This document shows positions 25,561 through 38,285 of a stretch of 64,000 nucleotides of DNA, one piece after another. The notes below the pieces were generated by a model. That model made no database searches. It worked only from the letters and a program-made list of their open reading frames with translations, and was not told where the DNA came from. Position 1 is the stretch's first letter; every line of letters begins with the position of its first letter. Made by a program: the position numbers and the translations under genes. Source of the DNA: Hofstenia miamia (Eukaryota > Xenacoelomorpha > Acoela); the NCBI GenBank assembly GCA_004352715.1, contig SCFE01000118.1, positions 740,697 through 804,696 on the forward strand. Reading direction: 5' to 3'.

Positions 25561-25989
25561 AAGCTATTGATTCATTGCTTTTCAATTTAAAAGAAAGCTT
25601 ATTAGCAATACATTCTAATGTTGGCACAAAATATATATCACATGCAATTTTGTAAGATGCGTGACTCGCACAAGCTAAGAATTTCTGAAAACAAATTTAA
25701 ACACTATTATTTAATGATTTAGTAGTTTTAACACATCTGTGAAAAAATTATTACTACAAAACAATCAAACTAACCATTCGAAATTTCAATTGAAATTATG
25801 CGACATGCTTGAACTCTAAAAGTTTAAAAGAAATGTATAATTGAAAGAGATAACTGTACACTGTGTGATTCAACCCTTGCAATTACAAGCAGAAATTTAT
25901 TTATCTCTAGCAACCTAGCAAGTGGTTTGAATAATAGTGATACAAATACAAAACAAATCACCAAAAAACACTAACTGCTAACAGTTACT

Positions 25990-27180
25990 AATCACTAAAT
26001 ACTAATAGTTATGATACATCTTACTGATCCTTGCAGGAATGAGAGATTTTTCAAATCTTGATTTATGACATGGCAATATTCTATCGCGGATACCACGTAA
26101 ATCATACTCTAGTGACCAATGACTTGGGATTAAGTGATGGAGACAATGATCCCCGTTCAGCATATTTGCAAACAATGTGTCGCACTGAGACTCCCTGCGT
26201 GCCGCTAGCGTAGAAAGTATTTGAAGAAAGCCAAAGCCTCGTGATACTGAAAGGACGGCTCGGTTATACGGAGTGCTCGTTTTTGGATATTCTCTGTGCC
26301 AGACTGGGGCACAGCATTCAAGAACAGAACGCATAGTTGCAAAATACACGGTGATAATGATGATGATCCGGTAATCCACTGCGCTTTATGGATTTTAAGA
26401 TGAAAAGCCTCTTGGTAGCTTTCTTAGCTATATCCTGGAAATGAGTCTTCCATTTTAGGTCGTACTTGAAACGAACACCAATCAGTTTTGCTGAAGCAAC
26501 TCGCTCAATCCTTTTCCTATCGATAAGTGTTTCATCAGGTAATTGTTGTTCCCGTAGAAAACAAAATAATAGCTCCTTTGTTTTCGTAACATTGAGCACG
26601 GCTTCATTATTGCTGCACCAGGATAGTACCATGTCGGCAATGTCGCAATACCCGAGATCCCCTTTATTAAAATAGTGCCAAGCAGTTGTGTCATCTACAA
26701 ATTTCATCCTTAGCTTCCATTCAGATAACTGTGAGTTTACAAATAGTATGAATAGCCACGGACCCATCTTAGTACCCTGTGGTATGCCAGCTCTAATAGT
26801 TTTCTACAACGATACACATCCACTTGGTAACCTTACTCTATGACGCCTATCTTTAAGGAACGATACTATCCATTTTATCGTGGAGTGTTTGATACCTATA
26901 TCCAACAAACGCTTAATAAGTAACGGATGACTTACAAACTCAAAGGCCTTTTTCAGGTCAAACAAATATACTCGTATATAGGAATGGTCTGTGTCAAGCT
27001 TTTTAAGCCAAACAACAGATCATCAGATATACTGTGGTAATGATCTACGCAAGATGTGAGGTCGTCGTTTATCCTATTTGCCAATTCTTTTTGAAACAAA
27101 CCAGCCAAATTACTACCAAGGACCAATGAGTTACTATCATTGAAATTACATAGATTTTTTTATTTATTTCCACCAGTTGC
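25990..27180 (-). pseudogene. LINE ORF2, RT palm to C-terminus
   Basis: The minus strand gives MGPWLFILFVNSQL followed by MKFVDDTTAW, the RT palm with its FxDD catalytic box. Next come VLNVTKTKELLFCF and KLIGVRFKYDLKW (thumb), then the C-terminal block ECCAPVWH...RAVLSVSRGFG...LAARRESQCDTLF. Upstream to about 27180 a broken frame gives the HPLLIKRLLDIGIKH region. One frameshift near 26330 splits the two longest frames. It faces the plus-strand LINE piece at 24042-25560 and may come from the same family. No endonuclease or ORF1 remains. Confidence 0.75.
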
Positions 27181-28295
27181 TCCTCAATTATTACGATTCA
27201 AAGTTATGTGAATTTCAAGCACAAATTCTATTGTAAATTGGATAAAAACCAAAAACCGATAATTCAAATATAACTGTTCCAGAATTTCATTAGGTTGACA
27301 ATGCTGGTAAGGATTTGAAGAACGGTATTCTAGTTAATGTTTTAACGAAATGACCCATTTATCCAACAGAAATCGGTAGTTATGTCAAAGAATGTTGTTC
27401 CTAAGCCAGATTGGCTCTCTGAATGATACCATGTATGTTCGTTATTGATTAAAATACATATTGGATATTCCAATATCCAATTCGCTTATAAGTTTTTAGG
27501 TTTAAATGAAAACTCACGGGAACATGCATGTAGAGTTTAGATTGCTTCCTTCCTTCAAATGTCATAAATTGTCATTTAGAAACTCAGTTCTAATTCAGCA
27601 GCATAACACTTTCGAGTTTCGAATATCGAGGCGGGACGTATACAAAAGTGGAAAAAAACTTCTAAGACAAGCAAAAAATATTCATCAATGGACATTGATT
27701 TTCTTAACATCCATTACAAAACCTGCTCTTATTGGCGTCACTTATCTTTAATATAAGCAAATGAAACCTGCGTCTCGATTAGATTCAAAAGCACATGAAT
27801 TGGACGAAGTTTTATTAAATTTTAGTCAGTACTTCGTAGATGAGTATTGTAATGTGATTCTTGAACTGTGCATGCAATTTTCAAATTTTGGCTTTAAATC
27901 TTCAACTGCAACTGTTTATGCCAATAAGTTCAATAACTTTCATCAACGCTGGTTTTGTACACTATCACAATAACGTAAAATATGATTTACATGTTTGCAA
28001 TTGTTTTTAGATATTCAAATTAAAACATTTATCTAAGCAAAAATGTCAGCCAACATATTTACCAAATACTTGAGAGTACAAACGATATCTTCTTACAATA
28101 TCATTTAGCAATTTTAAGAAAACCAGTGGAATTAAATTTTGCTTACTTAATTCAAAATTTTTAACAGTTTTGTCATCATTTTAAATTAGCTAATGTTGAA
28201 AAGGTGATGAGCACAGTGATGTGATGTTTCTTACCAGATTTGTAAGATACAACAATTTGTTCCCAGTCTATAATCAAGAAGATGCTTGCCAAATT
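27181..28295. other. non-coding stretch
   Basis: Short frames at 27506-27973 show no recognisable domain. Confidence 0.35.
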
Positions 28296-28310
28296 AGAAA
28301 TTGATATATA

Positions 28311-28311
<1 letters not shown>

Positions 28312-28400
<89 letters not shown>
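28312..28400. repeat. (TA)n microsatellite
   Basis: Long TA run with two TATAT shifts. Apparent tyrosine/isoleucine frames over it are artefacts. Confidence 0.95.
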
Positions 28401-28402
<2 letters not shown>

Positions 28403-28559
28403 AAGAAATGCTACATAAATGCATTTTAAAATTGAATCCACTATTTGACGCGTTTCGATCTTTTATTGATCATCATCAGAATATTTTCCCATAAAATTTT
28501 TTTACAAAACTATAAACTACACTTTATAATTAACTAAAATAATTGTATATGATAACATT

Positions 28560-29760
28560 TAAAATAGATGTAATCTTTGAAATGTATTCATTTGCTTGTT
28601 TAGTATGTTGGTCCGTTCTAATTTCTTTAAGTATAATGCTTCTCCTATTTTTGTATTGTTAGTTTTTATAATGATGTTAAAATTGTCTTTTTTAATTTCA
28701 TGATGGTGTTGAAATATTTCAGTATTTTTAAATGTCCACTAATATGCTCTTTTACGTTTCCCGAAATGGCGGCTTGTTTCTCCAATGTACAATTTGTTGC
28801 GCTTGTCACATTAATATTTATAAAATATTGAAGAAAGTAAGTCTTCGGGAATGTGGTCTTTTTCAGTTTTCAAAGTACCAAAAATTGGAATAAGTCTTGA
28901 TCTTATGAGTTTTTTTATTGATATTTACTAAGTTCTTTGACAATATCTTGATGATGTTCTCTATATATGGAAGTTTTCAATATATTTTTAGCTTCTCTTG
29001 ATTTTGCAAAATGATTATATCTGAAGAGCCAATATCCAGTATTCTACATCTGCGAATAGACCACTCACAAATTCGCTTTCAAAGTGATTTTATTTAATTA
29101 GCATTCGCCAGGAATATCTTAAGACAGAAGATCATACCGCTTCCCATTAAGTACAGCGAAAAGAACGTTCGAAACTACAGTCTCTAAAATTTTTGAAAGA
29201 ATACTCTTTATGAACATGTGCGGCCCATGTTTTCTGACAGTGTGTACTGATTTAGGCGTTGTTGTTCTTCAACACCACAGCTCCTCAATTACATTAGCTT
29301 GTTGTAAAATTTGGTTAATGATAATTTTCTTAATTAATTTATGCGGAAAACCATTTTCAAAATCTGTGTACAGTGTGTCAAGTGCTGATGCTAGAACTTT
29401 GTAATCAGATGATATTACATAATTTTTTTTCCAAATTGCTTTGCTGCTGTTGATTTTATACTTCTTGTCACAATAAAATGTAAATGGTATGTATAAGCCA
29501 GTGTTAGTGATTTTGAAGTGATAACTTGAATAAAAAGTTGTATGATAATTTGAAATTTGAGATCTAGAAATATTAGTTTGTTGTCAATTTGATTTTCCAT
29601 TGTAGATTGAATTTCAGTTATTTGATTGTTTAAATATTTTAAAAAATTACTTGCGTCATCTTGTTTACTAAACATAGCAAAGATATCATCAACATATCGT
29701 TTATAAAATAGAAAATCCTTTTGTTTTTGTTAATTGAGAGGTCGTCTTGTAATTTTTACG
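28560..29760 (-). mobile_element. Penelope-like element, RT plus GIY-YIG endonuclease, interrupted
   Basis: Near 29690 the minus strand encodes RYVDDIFAMFSKQDDASNF, the Penelope-type catalytic block with its YVDD. It continues with KYLNNQ and LIFLDLKFQ (29415-29675). After an interruption at 29019-29292 the same strand resumes. At about 28750-28830 it gives CDKRNKLYIGETSRHFGKR followed by a KKLERTNIL-type end, the core of a GIY-YIG endonuclease domain. RT followed by GIY-YIG is diagnostic of Penelope-like elements. Frameshifts and the insertion make it inactive. Confidence 0.75.
29019..29292 (+). repeat. copied LINE fragment inside the Penelope-like element
   Basis: These 274 bases match 25051-25332 except for one substitution (near 29130) and an 8-base deletion after AATACTCT. 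The copy has neither end of the LINE and no tail, and it sits between the RT and GIY-YIG parts of the minus-strand Penelope-like element. Confidence 0.9.
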
Positions 29761-30501
29761 AAATTCCCAAAAATTATGCGATCGAATTAACTAAGAATAA
29801 AGTATACCAAAATATGTATAAATATCATTAGATTTTAAAGGAATTTCGAAATATTCATCTTCTATGTGACGCTAAATCTCATTCTTGCCAGGCGAAATGA
29901 CTTCTTGTAAGTGTCATTACAGAATAAATGTTTGTTTTTTAAGGTTACGCTACAATAATTTCATGTAATTGACATTAAAACAATGACAAACTAAAAATTA
30001 AAAAGCAAAAATGATTGTTTTTAATTTGCTTAAAATGGGGATGAATAATATCAATAATCGTTTTAAAACAATGAATAATGAATATATTTCATATATCTCC
30101 ATCAAACTAATTAGAATTTCCAATCAAAACCACTAATTGTAAACGAATATAAAATTAAAAGAAGTCTATCATTACTAGCTAAACTAAAATTCACAAGTAT
30201 TATAAAAGCCTCATTTCGATGAGGTATTCGGAGAGTTTTTTCTTAGGAAACACAAACTCATTGTATGGATTTGTGATAATCGTTTGTCGAACATTTGCGT
30301 TGGTACCTAAATAGAAACAATGAATCACACCTATTAATTGGATACTTGTGCATAAGCAAGCATAGAAAATTTCCAGATAATGCTATAATAAATTGAGAAA
30401 GTATCTGAGGGGAAATTACCTTAAAACACTCTTCTTAATGCAGGACACGATAGTCAAGCAAAATTCTGACTGCAAATTTTGAATGCAATAGTACTCGTAC
30501 A
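29761..30501. other. AT-rich non-coding stretch
   Basis: Nothing recognised. Confidence 0.4.
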
Positions 30502-30881
30502 CAGGGTTGGCATGTTTTAAACAGGACCTGTTTAATACATGCTTTAAACACTGTTTAAAACAACTGTTTTTGCAATGTTTTGAAAGTGTTTTTTCAAATT
30601 CAATAGAATTGTACGTAAACTTCTCAAAGAAAATTTTTGGGATTTATCCATTCATAATTTCATAACCAATTTTCTAGTGATAAACTGGCGTTTTGTTTAC
30701 GCGTATGAATCGAAAAAATGAATGATAAATTTATCATAATTCAATGTTTGCTACTATATGTGTTCCAGCAAAATTGTAGTACCCTGAGGTGCATCTGTCT
30801 AAGAACAAAAAACATTGTTTAAACGTTTAAAACGCTTTAAACGACTAAAACCTTTTTTTTGTAAAAAAAATACCATCCCTG
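30502..30881. mobile_element. hAT-like MITE with TTTAAAC-rich ends (380 bp)
   Basis: The left end CAGGGTTGGCATGTTTT and the reversed right end CAGGGATGGTATTTTTT are inverted repeats, and subterminal TTTAAAC / GTTTAAA motifs recur on both sides. The flanking octamers CTCGTACA and CTCTGGCA agree at five of eight positions, compatible with an old hAT target duplication. Non-coding. Confidence 0.6.
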
Positions 30882-31519
30882 CTCTGGCATAACCTCCTTT
30901 AAAAAATATACACCAATACTTACATATTAAGCTGGTTGTTAAATCAAAGCCATCATTGTCTTAGAGTATTATGCATTTCATCCCCCGCCAATAAAGATGA
31001 GTCGTTAACCGAAATTGTGGAATTTATTAAAGACAAACCAAACCCACAATATTTACGTAACTCAAATTTGTACGTTACCCAAATTAAAAAACTGACGTAT
31101 GAAAATAGTCATGCTTAATCGTTCGAGTACTCTTTTGTTATTATACACATCTTTAAACGGAAAATTCGGGTATTTTTATTCGTAAGTATTCGAATAGTTA
31201 ATATTATATACACATTTGTTAAAGATATGGTAAAACGATCTCTTAATTTTAGGTTTCTATCTCTATACTTATTAAAGTATTCAATGGCAGATCACAATTG
31301 GAAATACAGAGCAAAATTCTTCACAACAATTTGTACTAAAACTGAAACGAATGTGAATTTTAGTCCTAAAGGTTCGGCCTGTTTACACGATAAGTTTCCT
31401 GATGAATTCCCCTTATGTAAAGGAAAACCTATCGCGTAAACGCAAATTATTTCCAGATAATTGCTTGTAAAGAAAAATTTACGACCTCCGAAAATATTTT
31501 GGGATAAAGAAAATAAGTC
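30882..31519. other. non-coding stretch, possible location of the last R3H-gene exon
   Basis: Repeats of the motif GTAAACGCAAATTA occur at 31435 and 31548. I found no convincing terminal exon. Confidence 0.3.
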
Positions 31520-31814
31520 ACCAGGAAAAAGTTATCATGTAAACGCAAATTAAGAATCTCTTAATGGCTTTTGTATTTTAAAGAATTCTGATTAAATGAA
31601 ACTATTTGTATTGACACCCAAAAGGTCAAAATCGGGTTTACCTCCGAGAACAACTGAGTTACTACNACCAGGAAAAAGTTATCATGTAAACGCAAATTAA
31701 GAATCTCTTAATGGCTTTTGTATTTTTTGAAGAATTCTGATTAAATGAAACTATTTGTATTGACACCCAAAAGGTCAAAATCGGGTTTACCTCCGAGAAC
31801 AACTGAGTTACTAC
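31520..31814. repeat. 147-bp duplication joined at a single N
   Basis: The sequence from 31520 recurs from 31667 with only a short difference (TATTTTAAAG versus TATTTTTTGAAG). The junction is an N at 31666, the same pattern as at 6533, which points to an assembly join. Non-coding. Confidence 0.85.
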
Positions 31815-32068
31815 AGCATTACGTTATGTATGCCACACCCAACTGAGCAGGAATAATATAGGCAAAGGGTGAGGTTGAAGCGATTAGACACAAGCGCACT
31901 ATAATACAACATCAAGAATAAACATATTTTGAACTATTTAACGCAGTTATTTAATAAAAATTATGAAATGCGATGGTTGTTTACAAGTTATAACATTCAA
32001 AGTAAATAAATATGCAATAGGACAATCACACATATAGCCTACAACTTTTAGTCAATTGAGAAACTTAC

Positions 32069-34296
32069 ATGATCGAGATATAAGATGAGCATATTGACAA
32101 GCAGCATGAACTAGCATTCTTTCATAACTAAATTATAATTAGTGAAAGTGATTACTTTAATCATTTTTGTATCTGGTATGCAAAATTGATCAAACATTTC
32201 GTTGTATTAACTTTGATTCATTCAGTCGCAAAGCATTATTATTAACTCATTTATGAATTGCAGTGCTCCCAAAAAGGTTGGCCACATGGAATATTTTACA
32301 AAATTGTTATAAGTAGTAATATATTATAACACAAATTGTAAATATTAAAAAGTAACTTACAACCAACATCGATATTTATATAAACTGAATATAGACAAAA
32401 ACATAACTTACATATAAATACAAAAGGTAGGAATTGTGAACAAATGCATATTATATTATAATTTATTATTTCTATATTTTACTTGTTCATTAATTCCTTC
32501 ACTAGTACAGAATCCGGATATTCGGTGAACCAGTCTTCTAACTCATCCTCCAATTTTTGAATTTTCTCCTACGGTAATTAGATTAGCAAATTTAACATTC
32601 GAAAACTATTTACAATGTCAACTCGACGCCAGTTAATTCCATGACGTAATTTTCTATTTATGTGCAAGTAGCAGTTGACACATTCGGGAAGCATAGAATC
32701 ACTTTCTAAATAACTCACGTAAATATTTGGTATTGAAATTCCGAAATGCTACATGCAGTTATAAGAGTAACATTAAATTGTTGCGATATATTAAAGCAAG
32801 AATGAATCTGGCACAAATATAGTTACTAACATACATTTCAATACAAAATCTAGGGCTGTAGACATTAGAAACGTCAAACACTGATAATTCAAAAGGTATG
32901 TTTATAAGAATTCAGGGTTATTTAAATGATATATATAGCTATAATTGTATATAAGAAAACAGTAAGCTCAAGGACATCAGCACACCTGTGATCAAAATTG
33001 AAATGGTCTGTGTGAAGAATTCAAAAATGAAAAAATAGCTACTAAAAAATGTCTACACATGCAAAAACTTTTATAGGAATAGGAAAATTTTGTTCACATG
33101 TTTTTAAATAATTGAAGCTCAAATTGTTCTCATTTTACTATCATTTTTTAACAGTTTTCAGCTTCGGAGTTTATATCAATATTAGCAATATTTGCTGAGA
33201 AACAAAATAGTTTGATATAAATGCATTTTTCTTTCTAACATTAAAAGGTCTTTGTAATATTGCAAACACTTATTAAGTTGCAGTTTATGTAATTGCAAAG
33301 CAGGTAAATTCAAAAATATACTTCTGTAACTTTTTAAGAATCAAACCTATTATAACAAATGCATCATCATTTAAGAAACGTTCTTGCTCAGCAATGGTCA
33401 TTTCATTGAACTGAAACCATTTCTAAATTAATTAAAAATTTAATGAAGTCCATGTAAAAAGTACTTCTAATTTAATCATGTCTTCTACAATTGGAGAAAA
33501 TGGCGTTTTAGTTGAATCCACATAGTCATAGATATCAAGTGCAACGTCTTCATCTTCTTCTTCTACAGTTCCAATTTCTATAAAAAATAACTAAGCAATA
33601 AGTAATCTTGTTTTATCCATATATAAAATATGAAAAATTATATACAACGCATTTAAATTTTGACAAATATATAAATAGATTGGACGATTGAAATTCTTTG
33701 AAAGATTAGAATAAAAACGTATCGTCAAACGAAACAAAAATACTATCATAGTCAAAAACTGCAACTAATTGCCCAATATTAATAAGCAGGAAATACTAGC
33801 CACAACAAAATGCTTAATGCAATACCTTAGAATATAGTAGAATAATGGATAGCTTTAAAAGCCTTTTGCAAAAATTTGTTATTTTTTAGAAGAAAACAAT
33901 TGACGATCCACCTATTGTTTCGTGTGAACAAACGAGATTATTTATAATGTTGTCGCATTAAAAGTCGATCAAATAGGTTGAAACAAGCGGCAACAAAATC
34001 TTAAACTATAATTATTGTTCAAAGTAATTAACCTGGAAAAAAAATTCGATTTGATTTTTTAGATCTACTAAAATCGGTAGCAACCGGATTTCGTGCTCGC
34101 TTAATTAATCTGGATTGCCGCTTTTGTTTTCTACTCCATGAGCCAGAACAAACAGTATCTAAAGACGAACAGTTCGAAGAAGACTCCACTAATCTAAAAT
34201 AAATAGGTAGTTTGAAATTGCAATTAGATATTACTGTAAGACGTCCAAATCATTAGGATTGCGGGAAAATGAGTCTCGTTTATTAAGAACTCCCAT
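32069..34296 (-). CDS. R3H-domain protein, R3HDM4-like, seven exons, 3' end missing
   Basis: Exons, in transcription order: 34296-34235, 34193-34033, 33577-33465, 33422-33347, 32705-32614, 32568-32483, 32127-32069. Every junction is GT-AG and every phase agrees (62+161+113+76+92+86+59 nt), giving about 216 residues with no stop. The product starts MGVLNKRD and has a basic stretch (SWSRKQKRQSRLIKRARN), then an acidic one (EEEDEDVALDIYDY). Next come FSPIVEDMIKLE and MTIAEQERFL, and last an R3H-type end: KLEDELEDWFTEYPDSVLV then YERMLVHAACQYAHLI. R3H domains bind single-stranded nucleic acid. The domain order resembles metazoan R3HDM4, a small protein of poorly known function. Introns are 41, 455, 42, 641, 45 and 355 nt. 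The start may be upstream, since an acceptor AG precedes the first exon at 34305-34306. Exon 4 may begin 12 nt later. One or more 3' exons were not found. Confidence 0.7.
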
Positions 34297-34309
34297 AATG
34301 CTCACTAAA

Positions 34310-35735
34310 ACAGACAAAATCTGTTTACGATAAGTACAAAGGCACTAGATAAAGTAGTCAAATAACGAATACTGAACTCTGTTTTTAAATTTTTTCAAAT
34401 GTGTGATGGAAATGCATACATATCGTTAGTTGCTTACCTGGCATATAATGGCTGTTAAACAATCTAAACTACACATATATGCATACATATTCTCCAGATT
34501 GAAACTACGATGAATTTGGGTGAAATTAAAAATTTCAAGACATTGCTTTCATTTCGAACTTCAGTCCAAATTTAAAAGTTTTGTTTAAATCTTACATACA
34601 TGTATAGAGGATTTTTAAATCCTCATGCATTAAACACCATAAGGCTTACTTCATACAAAAAAAACTTTTACACTCTGATAAGAATGAAATTAGATTTTGT
34701 TAAGTTAACGTGATTAAAATACAAGATGTAGTAGCTATTACAGCATATTCTGAAAATTGTATAATTAGACTTCAGATACATGTTCTCTGACAGAACACAA
34801 ATATCAGTTATAAAAAATGTGAAAATCTTGACACATTTAATGGTTCGTAGTCAATACAATTTTGATAGAACAGCCCATCTTGCACAACCTTAGTTTAAGG
34901 GACTAAAAAAGGAGTGGCGCCTTGCACTAAAGTGATTCTAAGTACAGATTTGAACTATTTTTGGTAATGAATCTATAAATTTACTTAAGTAAAGTAGTGA
35001 TAGCAATAAATATATAATTTCTTTTTCTATTATTTGTTTGTGAACTGTAATAAGACTTAACTTAAGTGATCAAGGCATCAAATACCGAAGCTGTTGTCCA
35101 AAACAGAGGTTGATAAAAAGTTTTGTTGAAAAAATATTTCATTTAGGCCTTTGTCCACACAGTAAAATTTTACTGAAAAATGCCCTGCTGCTATTTATGT
35201 ATTGAATTCAGGTGGAAACAAGAACACCAAGAGGAAAAAGTTGAGTTAAGATTCTGCTTTGAAAAAAAACAAATGTTCAGTTTCTTTGTGAAAATAAGAG
35301 TAGACATTTTAGTTAAGTGATAAAGTCTCATTTTGCTTCTTATGTGCTAACATCAAAGTCAGTTAGAAGGAAAACAGTGGACCTCATGAAAAAGTTATTT
35401 CAAGGTAATTGGAAAAATCTGCCAAGGAGACATTAATTCGTTACACTATATTGAATGTTTAATTCTAACAATTTGGTTCATCATTATAGTATTTCATGAT
35501 TACAAGATTTATGAAATTATTAGTTCTATTTCTGTTCTATTCTACTTAGAAAGACCAAGCTCATTGGATTTGTCTGTAAAACAATCGAGGTAATAGTCAT
35601 ACATTTACCAATTAAGCATCAAAGATGAACTGCGGATACCAATCTATTGTACGATACGGTAGATATATTTAAACATATTAGAATTGGAATCTATGTAAGA
35701 TAATTATATTTTCAAATGCATATAGAAAAAAATTA
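34310..35735. other. non-coding region upstream of the R3H-domain gene
   Basis: It should contain the promoter. No clear core motif or other gene is visible. Confidence 0.35.
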
Positions 35736-35749
35736 TAAAGCTACTTGGG

Positions 35750-36020
35750 ATTCATGTAGCATTGGCAGGTACCGGCCAGCTAACGCGTTTTTCGTGTTTA
35801 CTAGTGACTAGTTGCTTGTATGTTTGTACATATTGTAAATACGCATTGTATATAAGACACACCAAAGCATCTGTAAACAGAGAATCGTGTTCTCTGATTA
35901 CTTAGTTAGAATCACTGTTGCTCTAGTAAATGTTCACCTAAACGACCTTCTGCTTTGACATTAAGTCCACTGGCATAGTTCTCTCTAGATTCAACCCAGT
36001 GATTCTCCATTCACTTTCGA
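35750..36020 (+). promoter_or_regulatory. LTR-like or Pol II promoter-like segment
   Basis: The segment is more GC-rich than its surroundings. It contains TATATAAGACAC at about 35850, followed some 30 bp downstream by a hairpin (AGAGAAtcgtgTTCTCT) and then TGTTGCTC-type sequence. This is the layout of an LTR U3-R region. A TGTAGCATTGG just upstream could be the LTR start. No partner LTR, primer-binding site or target duplication was found, so a solo LTR or an ordinary promoter are both possible. Confidence 0.25.
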
Positions 36021-36997
36021 AACATTAAGTTAAATCTAATAAGTCATTGACTAAAATTGCACCTGCTTTGCATTTCCTTTGTTTGTATTCAAAGAATAAC
36101 CTTTACATCAGTAATAGATATACTTGATGTTAAAAACCACTTTTTTGGGGATGCTTAGGAACTTAAAATTGTTTAATATATCGAATAAACCTTTTAAGTT
36201 TTCAAGCTTTCTCAAATTTTTAATCGATACATTATTAAACAATTTTAAGCTTTCAACTTCCCAAATTTTCCCAAATCCCTAATCTAGACACCGCCATTCC
36301 TTTGTTTTATTAAATTATTTCCCGCAAAACATCTAAAAGAAACACATCTCATATTCAATGCATTTGTTTGCATAGTGCAAAATGAATTCATAACTACTTT
36401 GATTAAGTCGCTTTTTATTGCACAGAATTTACAGCTCCACATTAATCTGAAGATGTGCTGATCAAATTTCCAGTACATTTATGAATTAAATTATATGCTC
36501 TGAGTATTACCTCAAATATATCTACAAATTTATTATTCCTGTGTGCAAATTATGATAAATTTGTATTAACGAAGTTAAAATATTCTACAATACACACACT
36601 GCGTTCATGCGTGCGTTTGTGAATATCATCAGAATACTATTTTGAATGTTAATAAAACTTTGAATGTATCCCAAATAATGGTAAAAATTGATCTATTGTT
36701 TCAAAGTAATTTACTTTGTATTATACATTGCAAAAATAGAAAATTCCTAATATTATATTGGGCAAAGGTTTCATATTTGAATCAACTTGAATTCGCTTTA
36801 AAGGCTCTTGCAATAGGAGGTTTCACACTAACACAAGCAAATTATATTGTCCTTTCTATTCTAAATCTAAACATTGTCAAATTTGCTTCATTGCCTGCCT
36901 ATATGAATGTACAAACATTTTGTCAAATTAATGTCTTCTTTTCATTTAGGATAACGGAAAAAAATTCTGCTTACCAGAAGTCTCAAGAGGAGATTTA

Positions 36998-37277
36998 GGT
37001 TGCTACTTTTTATCAATATAAAAAATCTTGAAACCAACATAGGGAACCTTGATATTGACATAGCAAATCTTTATAACAATATGAGCAAAAATTTAGCATG
37101 AATGCGGTATGAAGATCAATAACATTAGATAAATTTTTATGTTCCTTTTGATATAATTGATACCTATACCTCATTCATTCTAATTTTTGTTCATATTGTC
37201 ATAACCATTTGCTATGTTGATCTCAAGGATTCCTATGTTGGTTTCAAGATTTTGTATGTGTATAAAAAGTACCAACT
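36998..37277. mobile_element. foldback MITE with 9-bp target duplication
   Basis: The 280-bp element is almost entirely a palindrome. Arms of about 125 bp (36998-37125 and 37155-37277) pair, for example AATCTTGAAACCAACATAGG against its reverse complement. It is flanked on both sides by GGAGATTTA (36989-36997 and 37278-37286), a perfect 9-bp duplication. Long inverted repeats with a 9-bp duplication are typical of Mutator-like (MULE) MITEs. Confidence 0.85.
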
Positions 37278-38207
37278 GGAGATTTATAAAATCAATGTGA
37301 TTCATGAGCTTAAAAATGCAATATATTTTCTTTTAGTAATTCTTTTGGAAATATGATTTTAAGAATTACAAATCAATAATTTATGACAAATTTCAACATC
37401 ACTGTTTAAGTTATTTTTTAACAACTCTGCTTTAATGTCGTAATTTCTTAATGTCTTTGTTTTAAATGTTGTAATTTTTAATGTTGTGTCTTTTTAATTT
37501 CGTAAATTATGCTTAGGTCTATAAAATAATGGAAAAATGGGGTTTTGGGTTAATGCTAAGAAGAGTCATTATGCAATAACAATAAAGGGCAAACAACATT
37601 AATTTAGATTTTATGACTTTTTAATGGGCACCTTGAATTTGTAAACAACACACCATTTTAAAATATTGTTGAAATAAAGATAGGATATAACTCTTAATTT
37701 TAATATAATTTTTTTAATGTCCTATCTTTAATGTTGCAATTTTGTCATTGCTTATTAATATTGTAATTTGTTATGTCATCATTTTTTCACACTTTGTCTA
37801 TGTTTCCCCTGTTCCCAGTGGGTGTGCCCAGCAATAGCTGGAAATTGCCTAGATATGTAGGCTTTGGAGTGGTTTTATTTTTACCATAACAATCTTGTAT
37901 GTTGATGGATTATGGCATATAATATGTCAATTCAAAGAAGAAAGAGAGATTTTAATTCTACACTAAATTAACATGTCAAATGCATTTGTGTATGTGTTTA
38001 ATGTATTTTGTAGTGGGGGACACACATTATGTGATAAACAAACAAATACATGAATCACTTACAGCTTGATGTGAAGATCAGAGGTAATCCACTTGCAAAG
38101 TCATTTTAATAAAAAATTTAGAATTCATTCAGTTTGAAAAATGTTAATAGAGTATTTGAAAATTTTAAAAAAAATCCAGGGCTGCTGTCAGTGTTACTTC
38201 AAGTAAT
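37278..38207. other. non-coding with degenerate minisatellite
   Basis: The motif TTTAATGTTGTAATTT and variants recur between 37425 and 37770 in both dense and scattered form. No gene is seen. Confidence 0.4.
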
Positions 38208-38210
38208 CTA

Positions 38211-38253
<43 letters not shown>
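38208..38253 (-). repeat. (TTA)n LINE tail
   Basis: About 14 TAA/TTA units directly adjoining the 3' end of the minus-strand LINE. Confidence 0.9.
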
Positions 38254-38285
38254 TGTATTTATAGACTGCTACATACAAAATTGCT

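Noticed and set aside
28176-28494. Open frames on both strands rich in tyrosine and isoleucine
   Set aside because: They are translations of a (TA)n microsatellite.
30936-31439. Two plus-strand frames near the R3H-domain gene considered as extra exons
   Set aside because: They are on the wrong strand for the gene and contain dispersed GTAAACGCAAATTA repeats.
37425-37770. Possible CRISPR-like or regulated array of TTTAATGTTGTAATTT units
   Set aside because: Spacing and sequence are irregular; it is a degenerate AT-rich minisatellite in a eukaryotic genome.
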